From an uncultured Roseateles sp. (GTDB lineage: Bacteria; Pseudomonadota; Gammaproteobacteria; Burkholderiales; Burkholderiaceae_C), in NCBI RefSeq assembly GCF_963422335.1, contig NZ_OY729424.1, positions 2,480,001 through 2,544,000 of the forward strand: DNA of 64,000 bases. The letters run 5' to 3'. Below, one piece after another: positions 16,644 to 24,800 of the stretch. The notes beneath the pieces are model-generated. The model worked only from the letters and a program-made list of their open reading frames with translations, searched no databases and was not told where the DNA came from. Each line of letters starts with the position of its first letter. The first letter of the stretch is position 1. The translations under genes were made by a program, and so were the position numbers.

Positions 16644-17233
16644 TTCGCAGCCAGCAGCAGCTTGAGGTCGTGGACAAAGTCCTTGGCCTCGCGGCCATAG
16701 GGCATCATCGCGCGCAGCCGGCCCTCGCGGTCGATCAGATAGACCGAGGTCGAGTGGTTCATGCCATAGCCGCTGGGGTCGCCAGCCGGATGGGCCAGCT
16801 TGGTGGCCACCACGCCATAGCTCTTGCGCACACCGGCCAGGGTGTCGGGCTTGGCCGTGCCGCCGATGAAGCTGGGGTCGAAGGCCGCCAGATAGCTCTT
16901 GATGCGGGCGGCGTTGTCGCGCTCCGGGTCCACCGTGACATAGACCACCTGCACGGCTGCTGCCTCGGGCCCCAGCCCCTTGCGCGCCTGGGCGAGCGTG
17001 GCCAGGGTGGTGGGGCAGACCTCGGGGCAGTTCGTGAAGCCGAACACCAGCAGCACCAGCTTGCCTCGGTAGCGAGCCAGTTTCAGCTCGGCACCGTCCG
17101 AACCCTGAAGCGCGAACTCGGGCGCAGGGTAGGGGGGCTCGAACACGCCGGCTTTCAGCTGCGGTGCTGTGGGTGCGGCCGCAGCGAGGCTGGCCAGCAG
17201 CAGCGACAGCAGCAGGGCAGGAAGGCGTTTCAC
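16640..17233 (-). CDS. Sco1/SenC-type copper chaperone or thiol-disulfide protein
   Basis: 197-residue periplasmic protein with a signal peptide (LPALLLSLLLASLAAAAP) and thioredoxin-like fold. The copper/thiol motif is CPEVCP, and the conserved distal histidine is seen in YGMNHSTSVYLID. Sco proteins deliver copper to oxidases or act on thiols. The start is GTG at 17233, overlapping the stop of the binding-protein gene (GTGA). It lies between the binding-protein and cupredoxin genes of an ABC importer operon, which is an unusual place and suggests a specific copper-linked function. Confidence 0.9.
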   Translation of the reverse strand: MKRLPALLLSLLLASLAAAAPTAPQLKAGVFEPPYPAPEFALQGSDGAELKLARYRGKLVLLVFGFTNCPEVCPTTLATLAQARKGLGPEAAAVQVVYVTVDPERDNAARIKSYLAAFDPSFIGGTAKPDTLAGVRKSYGVVATKLAHPAGDPSGYGMNHSTSVYLIDREGRLRAMMPYGREAKDFVHDLKLLLAAK

Positions 17234-18285
17234 AGCGGTATGGTGGCCGCGCGAGCGGCCTTGGCAAAGCTTTCGTCCATGTACTTCTCGTAGGCCACCG
17301 GGGCCTTGATCGTGCCGGCCTCTATCGACAGCTGCATCAGTTCCTCGAACTCGGAGCGGATCATGCGCAGATCGCCGTAAGTGACGCGGTCGGTCGGGTT
17401 CTCCATCACGAACTTGATGATGTTGGGGTCCTGGTTGAAGAACTTGCGGCCGGCGGCAATCGTCACCGCCTTGTTGCGGTTCTCCTGCTGCTGATCCAGC
17501 CACTGGCCGGCGCCCAGCACATGGTTGACCAGGTCTTGCACCAGCGGCCGGTTGTCCTTGATCAGCTCCTCGCGCACGGTCAGCACGCAGCAGATGTAGT
17601 TGCGCCATTCGTCGCGCGTCATGCGTAGCGCCCTCGCATAGCCGGCCCGCTGTGCGGCGGCGCCAAAGGGCTCGCCGGTGCAGTAGGCGTCCACTGCCTT
17701 GGCATACAGCGCGGCCGGCATATCGGGCGGGGGCATCTCGACGATCTGTATCTCCTTGGGCGTCATGCCTTCCTGGGCCAGCATCTTGCGCAGGAACAGA
17801 AAGTCCACCGCAAAGCGGCTGGGGATGGCGATGCGTTTGCCTGTCAGGTCCTTGAACTTCTTGTACGGCGAGTCGGTGCGCACCATGATCACCGCGCCCG
17901 AGCGATGGCCCAGCGAGACGATCTTGACCGGGATCTTTTTGTCCGCCAGGTCCATCACCAGCGGCGCCAGCATGTAGGCGGCCTGGATGCGGCCGGTCAT
18001 CAAGGACTCCTTGATCTCTGGCCAGCCGTTGTACTTGCTGTATTCGTATTCGAACCTGGGTGCTCCGCTCTTGTCGGCCGCATTGGCGGTGGCCTTGGCC
18101 ACGCAGGCCACCGGCAGGGTCAGATTGCAGGTCACGGGCAGACCACCGACGAGCAGCGGCGCGGTAGCAGCGGTGGCTGTGGTGGCAGCAGGCAGGCCAA
18201 GCGCGGGCAGGGCGGTGGCAAAGGCTCCGCGAAGCACCCGCCTGCGATCCAGGCTCGAGAGGTGTTCGGGTGAGTTGGCACTCAT
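17230..18285 (-). CDS. Tat-exported ABC transporter substrate-binding protein (NrtA/SsuA type)
   Basis: 351-residue binding protein resembling NrtA/CmpA/SsuA proteins, with typical stretches LTGKRIAIPSRFAVDFL, CTGEPFGAAAQRAG and NPTDRVTYGDL. The N-terminus has a twin-arginine motif (DRRRVLRGAF), so it is probably folded before export, as for proteins that bind a cofactor or metal. I chose the ATG at 18285, which has GGAG upstream. It is the first gene of an operon with Sco1-like, cupredoxin, permease and ATPase genes. The ligand is unknown. Confidence 0.85.
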   Translation of the reverse strand: MSANSPEHLSSLDRRRVLRGAFATALPALGLPAATTATAATAPLLVGGLPVTCNLTLPVACVAKATANAADKSGAPRFEYEYSKYNGWPEIKESLMTGRIQAAYMLAPLVMDLADKKIPVKIVSLGHRSGAVIMVRTDSPYKKFKDLTGKRIAIPSRFAVDFLFLRKMLAQEGMTPKEIQIVEMPPPDMPAALYAKAVDAYCTGEPFGAAAQRAGYARALRMTRDEWRNYICCVLTVREELIKDNRPLVQDLVNHVLGAGQWLDQQQENRNKAVTIAAGRKFFNQDPNIIKFVMENPTDRVTYGDLRMIRSEFEELMQLSIEAGTIKAPVAYEKYMDESFAKAARAATIPL

Positions 18286-18342
18286 GGGCACTGCTCCACA
18301 TGCGGAAAAGCCCATTTTCCTCCAGCCGTGACCTGGTGCGAC

Positions 18343-19134
18343 TCAGCGTTTGCGCGTGGATGCCACGTAGCCCATGATGTTGACAAAGCTGTCCACCCAG
18401 TAGTCCTTGGTGTTCGCGGCCAGGTGCTTGAGCAGGGCCTCATGGGCCTCTTTCGATACGGTCAGGTAGTCGCCGCCGATGCCGTGGAAGGTGATGCTGG
18501 CCAGCGTGCCCTTGGCCGCGGCCTCTTTGACGATGGCGATCAGGGCCTCGCCGCTGACGCCTTCCGGACCTGCGGTGCCGATGTTGTAGGGGTCCAGCAT
18601 GGCCATGTCGGGTGCGACACCGCCATCGCTTGCCTTGATGGCCACGAACTCGGAGCGGATCGACGGCAGATAGGGCTGGCCCGCGGCCAGCAGATCGACG
18701 CAGGGGGCGGTGAAGGTGCGTTCGGTCCGGCCGTCGATGGCCTGCAGATAGGCATTGGCGAGCACGATCTCCTCGCGCAGCTGGGTGACGCTGATCTTGT
18801 CCAGGTCGCGGTGCGGTGCGACCCAGTCGCGGCCGGGCTTGGAGCGCGAGCAGGGGTGGTACAGCGTGTGGTTGCCCAGTTCGTGGCCCTGGGCCGCGGC
18901 GCGGCGCCATTCGGGCAGGCGCTTGGCCACCACCTCGCTGGCCAGCGTCAGGTAGAAGGTAGCCTTCAGGCCATGGGCGTTCAGCGCAGGCAGCGCATTG
19001 TCGAGCTGCGAGTTCAGCGCGTCGTCGTAGGACAGGCTGACGGCGGCCTTGGCGCCGCCGGGCCATTTGAAGCCTTCCGTGTGGCCGGCTTGAGCCATGC
19101 CCAAGGACAACAGCAGGGCAACAACCCTCTTCAT
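18343..19134 (-). CDS. Polysaccharide deacetylase-family protein
   Basis: 263-residue exported protein (signal peptide MKRVVALLLSLGMAQAG) with a NodB-type carbohydrate esterase 4 domain. Motif 1 is seen as SLSYDDA, motif 2 as GNHTLYHP (the metal-binding HxxxH). The start ATG overlaps the stop of the ATPase gene (ATGA at 19131-19134), so it is the last gene of the transporter operon. Family enzymes remove acetyl groups from chitin, peptidoglycan or xylan; here it may deacetylate a decorated glucan, which is inference. Confidence 0.85.
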   Translation of the reverse strand: MKRVVALLLSLGMAQAGHTEGFKWPGGAKAAVSLSYDDALNSQLDNALPALNAHGLKATFYLTLASEVVAKRLPEWRRAAAQGHELGNHTLYHPCSRSKPGRDWVAPHRDLDKISVTQLREEIVLANAYLQAIDGRTERTFTAPCVDLLAAGQPYLPSIRSEFVAIKASDGGVAPDMAMLDPYNIGTAGPEGVSGEALIAIVKEAAAKGTLASITFHGIGGDYLTVSKEAHEALLKHLAANTKDYWVDSFVNIMGYVASTRKR

Positions 19135-20192
19135 CCGAGCAAGCACCCTGCCGCGTCGAAGCCCAGCGCCCAGGCCGGGTCGGGTGCCAGGCCGACGGCG
19201 CTGCCGACATGCAGCGAGCCGGCGCCATTGGCCACCTTGGCCGTCAGCAGCTCGGGAATTCCGGCCACGCGCAGATAGATGATGGACGTATCGCCCAGAT
19301 GTTCGGCCAGCTCCACGGTGGCGGCAATGCCCTGGCCGGCTGGAGCCAGATGCAGATGCAGATGCTCTGCGCGCAGGCCTATGCGCTGGGCGTGCTCGCC
19401 GGCCGCCTGGCTCAGCAGCTGCCACAGCGCCTGATGCTCGGCCGAGGCATTGGTCGCGGGCCTGTCAACGAAGTTGATGCGCGGCGCACCGATGAAGGCG
19501 GCGACAAATTCATTGGCCGGGCGTTGGTACAACTCCATCGGCGCACCCAGCTGCTCGATGCGGCCCTCGTGGAACACCGCAATGCGATCGCCCATGGTCA
19601 TCGCCTCGACCTGGTCGTGGGTGACGTAAATCATCGTCGTGCCCAGTTGCTCGTGCAGCTTGGTCAGCTCGATGCGCATGTTCACGCGCAGCGCGGCATC
19701 CAGATTCGACAGCGGTTCGTCAAACAGAAAAACCTTGGGCTTGCGCACGATGGCCCGGCCAATGGCCACGCGCTGGCGCTGGCCACCGGACAGCTCCTTC
19801 GGATAGCGGCCCAGCAGATCGGTGATGCGCAGGATCTCGGCCGCGCGGCCGACCTGCTCGTCGCGCTGGGTCCGCGACTGGCCGGCCATCTTCAGCGCAA
19901 AGCCCATGTTCTCGGCCACGGTCATGTGGGGATAGAGCGCATAGCTCTGGAACACCATGGCTGCACCGCGCTCGGCCGGATGCTGGTCGTTGGCGCGCAG
20001 GCCGTCGATCAGGATCTCGCCGCTGGTGATGTCTTCCAGCCCGGCGATCATGCGCAGGGTGGTGGATTTGCCGCAGCCGGACGGGCCGACGAAGACCATG
20101 AATTCGCCGTCGCGCACCTCCAGGTCCACGCCCTTGATGACCTCGGCCTTGTCGTAGCTCTTGCGCAGGCCGCGCAGTGATACCTGGCCCAT
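19131..20192 (-). CDS. Sugar ABC transporter ATPase (MsmK/UgpC type)
   Basis: 353-residue ATPase of the carbohydrate-uptake class 1 family. Walker A is GPSGCGKST, the signature LSGGQRQRVAIGRA, Walker B VFLFDEPLSNLD, and a C-terminal regulatory TOBE-like domain follows. I chose the ATG at 20192 (MGQVSLRGL) because the family fold starts there; the frame upstream runs into the GH1 gene. It energises the MalF/MalG-type permeases encoded just upstream and probably serves both binding proteins of the locus. It overlaps the deacetylase gene by 4 bp. Confidence 0.92.
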   Translation of the reverse strand: MGQVSLRGLRKSYDKAEVIKGVDLEVRDGEFMVFVGPSGCGKSTTLRMIAGLEDITSGEILIDGLRANDQHPAERGAAMVFQSYALYPHMTVAENMGFALKMAGQSRTQRDEQVGRAAEILRITDLLGRYPKELSGGQRQRVAIGRAIVRKPKVFLFDEPLSNLDAALRVNMRIELTKLHEQLGTTMIYVTHDQVEAMTMGDRIAVFHEGRIEQLGAPMELYQRPANEFVAAFIGAPRINFVDRPATNASAEHQALWQLLSQAAGEHAQRIGLRAEHLHLHLAPAGQGIAATVELAEHLGDTSIIYLRVAGIPELLTAKVANGAGSLHVGSAVGLAPDPAWALGFDAAGCLLG

Positions 20193-20194
20193 GC

Positions 20195-21526
20195 TCAACC
20201 GCCTTGCTTTTGTTGTTTCTGCAGAAAGCCCTGGTACCAGCGGGCGCTGTCCTTCAGAGTGCGCTGCTGGGTGGCGTAGTCCACATGGACGATGCCGAAG
20301 CGCTTTTCGTAACCCGAGGCCCATTCGAAATTGTCCATCAGGCTCCAGACCATATAGCCGCCCATGTTCACGCCCTGGCGCATCGCCTCGGCCACGGCCT
20401 CGATATGCTGGGCAATGTAGCGGGTGCGGCCCTCATCGTGGACGCGGCCATCGACCAGCTCGTCCTTGAAGGCGCCGCCGTTCTCGGTCACGAACAGCGG
20501 CGGCACGTGGTAGTCGCGGTGCAGGCGCACCAGCAGCTCGGTCAGGCCCTCGGGATAGACCTCCCAGCCCATGTCGGTGATCTCGCGGCCGCTGCTCATG
20601 ACGTCCCAGGGTGCGCCGGCGCTGACCACCGAGCGCGAGTAGTAGTTGACGCCCATGAAGTCCATCGCGGTGGCGATGTGCGCCATGTCACCGGCCTCGA
20701 CCTTGGGTGCGTCGGCGCCCAGGTGCTCGAGCACATCCTGCGGATAGCTCGCCTTGAACAGCGGGTCCAGATACCAGCGCAGCAGCTGGCCGTCTTCCAA
20801 GGTCATCTTGGCCTGGTCGGCGGCCGAGTCGGTGGCGGCATGCATGGGCGAAAGATTCAGCACGATACCGAGGCTCGCCTTGCAGCCGGCCGCGCGCAGC
20901 GCCTGCAGCGCCAGGCCGTGGCTCAGCAGCAGATGGTGCGAGACCTGCATCGCCGTGGCGCGGTGCTTGATGCCCGGCGCGAACACACCGGCGTCATGCC
21001 CCAGATGGGCCATCACCCAGGGCTCGTTGTGGGTGGCAATCGAGACCACGCGGTCGCCCAGGCGGGCATGGATGCCGAGCGCGTATTCGACGAAGCGGGC
21101 CACCGTGTCGCGATTGGCCCAGCCGCCGCCGGCCTGCAGCGCCTCTGGCAGGTCCCAATGGTTGAGCGTCAGATAGGGCTGGATGCCGCGCGCCAGCAGG
21201 CCATCGACCAGGCGCTCGTAGAAGGCCAGGCCGGCCTCGTTCCAGTCGCCGCTGCCGGTGGGGCGCACGCGGGGCCAGGAGACCGAGAAGCGGTAGGCGT
21301 CGACGCCGAGGCCGGCAATCATGTCCAGGTCGGCTTCCCAGCGGTGGTAGTGGTCGCAGGCTATGTCGCCATTGCTGCCGTCGGCGATCACGCCGGGCTG
21401 GCGGCAGAAGCTGTCCCAGATCGACGGGCCCTTGCCGTCTTCGGCGCTGGCGCCCTCGATCTGGAAGGCGCTGGTGGCCACGCCCCAGACGAAGTTCGGA
21501 GGGAAGTGCATGCTTGTTGTGTTCAT
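20195..21526 (-). CDS. GH1-family beta-glucosidase
   Basis: 443-residue cytoplasmic beta-glucosidase, the normal length of bacterial GH1. The acid/base Glu is E168 in THNEPW and the nucleophile is E348 in VTENGG; the N-terminal signature FVWGVATSAFQIEGA is present. No signal peptide is seen. It would hydrolyse imported cellobiose-like or laminari-oligosaccharides to glucose for Glk. It stands between the permease and ATPase genes of the sugar importer with only 2 bp to the ATPase start, which strongly supports a beta-glucoside substrate for the importer. Confidence 0.95.
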   Translation of the reverse strand: MNTTSMHFPPNFVWGVATSAFQIEGASAEDGKGPSIWDSFCRQPGVIADGSNGDIACDHYHRWEADLDMIAGLGVDAYRFSVSWPRVRPTGSGDWNEAGLAFYERLVDGLLARGIQPYLTLNHWDLPEALQAGGGWANRDTVARFVEYALGIHARLGDRVVSIATHNEPWVMAHLGHDAGVFAPGIKHRATAMQVSHHLLLSHGLALQALRAAGCKASLGIVLNLSPMHAATDSAADQAKMTLEDGQLLRWYLDPLFKASYPQDVLEHLGADAPKVEAGDMAHIATAMDFMGVNYYSRSVVSAGAPWDVMSSGREITDMGWEVYPEGLTELLVRLHRDYHVPPLFVTENGGAFKDELVDGRVHDEGRTRYIAQHIEAVAEAMRQGVNMGGYMVWSLMDNFEWASGYEKRFGIVHVDYATQQRTLKDSARWYQGFLQKQQKQGG

Positions 21527-21545
21527 AGCGGTTTTTTGACAGGCC

Positions 21546-22379
21546 CTACTTGACCGCGCCCGTGGTCAGGCCGGAGATCAGCTGCCTGGACGACAGCACG
21601 AAGAGCACGATCAGCGGCAGGGTGGCGATGGCCGAGCCGGCCATCAGCGCGCCCCACTCGGTGTCCACCGGGCTTTGCAGGCTGCGCAGTGCCAGCGGCA
21701 GGGTGTACATATCGGGCGAGCGCATCACCACCAGCGGGCCGATGAAGTTGTTCCACGAGGCGATGAAGGTGATCAGCCCCAAGGTGCCCAGCGCAGGCTT
21801 CAACAGCGGCAGCACGATGCGGGCGAAGATGCCCAGCTCGCTGCAACCGTCCATGCGCGCCGCCTCGACCAGCTCGCGCGGGATCGCGCTGAGGCAGAAC
21901 TGGCGCATCAGGAAGATGCCGAAGGCGCTGGCCGCGCCGGGGATGTAGAGCGCGCGCGGCTGGTCTATCCAGCCCAGCAGGTCCATGATCATGAAGGTCG
22001 GGATCATGTTCATGAAGGAGGGCAGCAGCATCGTGCCCATCACCAGACCGAAGAAGACTTTTTTGTGGCGGAACTCGAACAAGGCAAAGGCATAGCCGCC
22101 CATCGCGCAGAACAGCAGGGTCAGGGCCGTCGAGGCCAGGGCCACGTAGACGCTCCAGCCGAGGTTGCGCCAGAACGGGATCTTCTTGTTCAGGATGGCC
22201 AGGTTGTTCAGGAAGTCGTCGCCGAACCACATCGGCGGCGGCAGGCTGAAGATCTCGGTGCGCGAGTGCGTGGCGAACACGAACATGAAGTAGAACGGCG
22301 CCAGCATGATCAGCATGCCGATACCGACGATGCAGTAGGCGGCCAATGGTCCGGTTCTTGCAAGACGGTCGGTTTTCAT
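21546..22379 (-). CDS. Sugar ABC transporter permease (MalG type)
   Basis: 277-residue inner-membrane permease with about six helices and the EAA loop EAARMDGCSELGIFARIVLP. It pairs with the MalF-type permease encoded 6 bp upstream. Both sit between a binding-protein gene and the GH1 gene. The family imports oligosaccharides; beta-gluco-oligosaccharides are inferred from the neighbours. Confidence 0.93.
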   Translation of the reverse strand: MKTDRLARTGPLAAYCIVGIGMLIMLAPFYFMFVFATHSRTEIFSLPPPMWFGDDFLNNLAILNKKIPFWRNLGWSVYVALASTALTLLFCAMGGYAFALFEFRHKKVFFGLVMGTMLLPSFMNMIPTFMIMDLLGWIDQPRALYIPGAASAFGIFLMRQFCLSAIPRELVEAARMDGCSELGIFARIVLPLLKPALGTLGLITFIASWNNFIGPLVVMRSPDMYTLPLALRSLQSPVDTEWGALMAGSAIATLPLIVLFVLSSRQLISGLTTGAVK

Positions 22380-22385
22380 GGAGGG

Positions 22386-23306
22386 TCAGGCCTTGCTTGG
22401 GCGGAAGGCCCGGTTGGTCAGCCAGGTCAGCAGGCCCACGACGATGAACAGCAGCCAGGACATCGCGCTGGCCGCGCCGAAGTCGTTGAAGTCGAAAGCC
22501 ATGCGGTAGAGATAGACGGCGGTGGTCATGCCGGCCTGGTCCGAACCCCCACGGCCCTGGGTCAGGATGAAGGCCTCCTCGAACAGCTGCAGGCCGCCGA
22601 CCACGCTCAAGGTGACGCCGAAATAGATCATCGGCTTCAGGCTGGGCAGGGTGATGTAGAAGAACTGCTGCAGGCGACCGGCGCCATCCATGCGCGCGGC
22701 TTCGTACAGGTCGCGCGGGATGGTCTGCATCGCGGCCAGATAGAGCACCACGTTGAAGCCGACATAGCGCCAGAACACCAAGGTCGCGATCGCCGGCTTG
22801 ATGTAGTCCGGGTCATTGAGCCAGTCCACCGTCTGTGCCGGCACCAGGGCACCGATCAGCGGCAGTTCACGCAGCACCTGCAGGCCGACATTGATCAGTC
22901 CGTAGTCGGTCGAGAACAGCGAGCTGAACAGAATGGCGATGGCCACCGTCGAGGTGATGTAGGGCATGAAATAGGCGCCGACCACGCCGTTGCGCAGCCG
23001 CTTGAACGAGGCATGAATGAAGGCCGCCAGCGGCAGTGCCACCAGGTGCTGGGGCACGCCCGAGACCAGGGCCAGCCAGCCGGTGTTCTTCAGCGACTTC
23101 CAGAACCATTCGTCCTGCAGCGCGAACAGGAAGTTGTCGGCGCCCACAAAGCTCATCGCCCCCAGGCCGCTGGTCGGCTCCCAGGTCTGGAAGGCGAGAA
23201 ACAGCGAGAAGGCCAGCGGGAACAGGCCGAAGATGGCGAACAGCAGCACAAAGGGCAGCAGCAGCACATAGGGGGTCTGGCGGGGCGACAGGCGGGGCAG
23301 CTTCAT
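22386..23306 (-). CDS. Sugar ABC transporter permease (MalF type)
   Basis: 306-residue inner-membrane permease of the MalF/UgpA type with the EAA loop EAARMDGAGRLQQFFYITLP and about six helices, the first being YVLLLPFVLLFAIFGLFPLA. It lies between the binding-protein gene and the MalG-type gene on one transcript. Length and layout are normal for the family. Confidence 0.93.
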   Translation of the reverse strand: MKLPRLSPRQTPYVLLLPFVLLFAIFGLFPLAFSLFLAFQTWEPTSGLGAMSFVGADNFLFALQDEWFWKSLKNTGWLALVSGVPQHLVALPLAAFIHASFKRLRNGVVGAYFMPYITSTVAIAILFSSLFSTDYGLINVGLQVLRELPLIGALVPAQTVDWLNDPDYIKPAIATLVFWRYVGFNVVLYLAAMQTIPRDLYEAARMDGAGRLQQFFYITLPSLKPMIYFGVTLSVVGGLQLFEEAFILTQGRGGSDQAGMTTAVYLYRMAFDFNDFGAASAMSWLLFIVVGLLTWLTNRAFRPSKA

Positions 23307-23327
23307 CTGTGTGGTCTGTCAGCTGTG

Positions 23328-24578
23328 TCAACGAAAGGCGCGCTGGCGCAGCAGGCGCTCGGCGTCGGCCAGGGCGGTGGCAATGTCCTTGCCGCGCATC
23401 AGCACCTTGTCGAGCTCGGTGTTGATGACCTCGTCGGCGAAGGCATCCTGCTTGTGGACGTCGACGGCAGTGATGCGCCGCGCGGCGGTGCGCCAGCCCA
23501 CACGGGCCTGCTGACCGCCCAGAAAGGCGATTGGCTGCTCGAAGAAAGGGTCGTCGAAGGTCTCCAGCAGGGCCGGGAAGGCGTCCTGCGCCTTGAAGGC
23601 ACCGAGCTGCAGCTCCCGCGTCAAGGTCATCAGCTTGATGAACTCCCAGGCCATCGGTTTTTGCGCGGCCGTCGCGGCACGGGGAATGGCGTAGAAGGTG
23701 CCGCCATAGGCCGCGAACGCCCCCTCGGGCAACTGGGCGGCGCGCCACAGACCTCTCGTGTCGGGGGCCAACCAGGTGTTCAGATGGCCGGCCAGCCAGG
23801 CGCCCATCATCTGCGTGGCGATGCCGCCCCGCTTGAAGCCCTCGGTCCAATCGGAGGACCAGGCATTGACCTTGGCATCGAGTTGGTTGCGCCGCACCTG
23901 GCGGGCCAGATCGAAGGCGCGGGCAAAGCGCGGCGTGTTGACCAGCACGTTCGAGCGGCTGTCGAAGAACAGGCCCTCACCGGGCTGGATGCCGGTGCGT
24001 ATGACGATGTCTTTCATGTCGCGCGCATGGGCCATCAGATAGGCGCCGGTGGCGGCCTTGATCTTGACGCCGGCGGCCACATAGCCCTCCCAGGAGCGGG
24101 TCAGCTCGGCTTCGCCGACACCGGCCTTGGCCAGCAGGTCGCTGCGGTAGAGCAGGGTGCCAGGGCCGATGTCTGTTGGCGCAGCCACCACTTGGCCGCG
24201 GCGATTGGTCGCCTGTTGGTAGGCATAGGCGACGAAGCGGCTCTGGTACTGGGCAATCGAATAGGGCGGGCGAGAGAGATCCTCCAGCCCGCCGCCCTGG
24301 GCAAAGCGGCCCAGGTAGCCGACCTCGACCGCCATCACATCGGGCAGATAGACCGAGGTGGACAGGGCCGTGGTCATCGCCGTGTGGTGGTCGGCCAGCG
24401 CCCGGCTGACCAGCTTGATCTCGACCTCGGGGTGCAGCCTGTTCCAGGCTGGAATCGCGGCCTTGACGATCTCATCGACGGCGGGGAAGGCGGCCACGGT
24501 CAGCTGTTGCCGCTGTGCGGCGGCACCCTGCAGGGCCATCAGGCCAAGGCATAGCGCCAGCCCGGCCCGCCGGCTCAT
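23328..24578 (-). CDS. Sugar ABC transporter substrate-binding protein (paralogue 2)
   Basis: 416-residue binding protein of the MalE/UgpB type with a signal peptide (MSRRAGLALCLGLMALQGAAAQ). I chose the ATG at 24578 because GGGAGAGGA directly precedes it. It is the first gene of the operon with the two permeases, GH1, ATPase and deacetylase, and is highly similar along its length to the binding protein at 8537-9793. A promoter with the shared LacI operator lies 80-125 bp upstream. It probably delivers gluco-oligosaccharides to the permeases. Confidence 0.92.
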   Translation of the reverse strand: MSRRAGLALCLGLMALQGAAAQRQQLTVAAFPAVDEIVKAAIPAWNRLHPEVEIKLVSRALADHHTAMTTALSTSVYLPDVMAVEVGYLGRFAQGGGLEDLSRPPYSIAQYQSRFVAYAYQQATNRRGQVVAAPTDIGPGTLLYRSDLLAKAGVGEAELTRSWEGYVAAGVKIKAATGAYLMAHARDMKDIVIRTGIQPGEGLFFDSRSNVLVNTPRFARAFDLARQVRRNQLDAKVNAWSSDWTEGFKRGGIATQMMGAWLAGHLNTWLAPDTRGLWRAAQLPEGAFAAYGGTFYAIPRAATAAQKPMAWEFIKLMTLTRELQLGAFKAQDAFPALLETFDDPFFEQPIAFLGGQQARVGWRTAARRITAVDVHKQDAFADEVINTELDKVLMRGKDIATALADAERLLRQRAFR

Positions 24579-24658
24579 TCCTCTCCCTGTTCTCGCACCA
24601 ACCGTCATCCATGTCTCCGTAGCAAGCGGCTCGATTATCTTGGCCGCTGTCGCCCTCT

Positions 24659-24672
24659 TGAAAGCGCTTTCA
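24659..24672. promoter_or_regulatory. LacI-family operator, copy 3 (before sugar transporter operon)
   Basis: Third exact copy of TGAAAGCGCTTTCA, about 80 bp upstream of the binding-protein gene and only one base downstream of its -10 element. It lies 129 bp after the stop of the LacI-family gene, the most likely source of the binding protein. Confidence 0.82.
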
Positions 24673-24673
24673 T

Positions 24674-24702
24674 AATGTATCCAGACCAGGTTTTGCTGTC
24701 AA
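24674..24702 (-). promoter_or_regulatory. Sigma70-type promoter of the sugar transporter operon
   Basis: On the minus strand, a perfect -35 TTGACA (24702-24697), a 17-bp spacer, and TACATT (24679-24674) as the -10. The operator palindrome follows at once, so bound repressor would cover the transcription start. The layout equals that at 2606-2648. Confidence 0.65.
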
Positions 24703-24768
24703 TCGAGGGTAAGTGCCGGGTCTGAGGTCGCGCACTGGAGTCCGGAAGGACACCAGTGGCTACCGAAG

Positions 24769-24794
24769 GCCCATCGGCTTGCAAGCCGATGGGC
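24769..24794 (-). terminator. Hairpin after the LacI-family gene, likely terminator
   Basis: A perfect 26-bp inverted repeat (arms starting GCCCATCGGCTTG) lies 6 bp after the stop of the regulator gene. The stem is GC-rich and stable. No long T-tract follows on the minus strand (CTTCGG instead), so it is not a textbook intrinsic terminator. Its place between the regulator gene and the next promoter fits a terminator that separates the two units. Confidence 0.6.
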
Positions 24795-24800
24795 GGGCCA

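Noticed and set aside
21675..24554. 959-codon open frame on the plus strand opposite the sugar transporter genes
   Set aside because: Its product is low-complexity, rich in Gln, His, Arg and Gly, and it lies fully antisense to four well-supported genes; it is a high-GC shadow frame.
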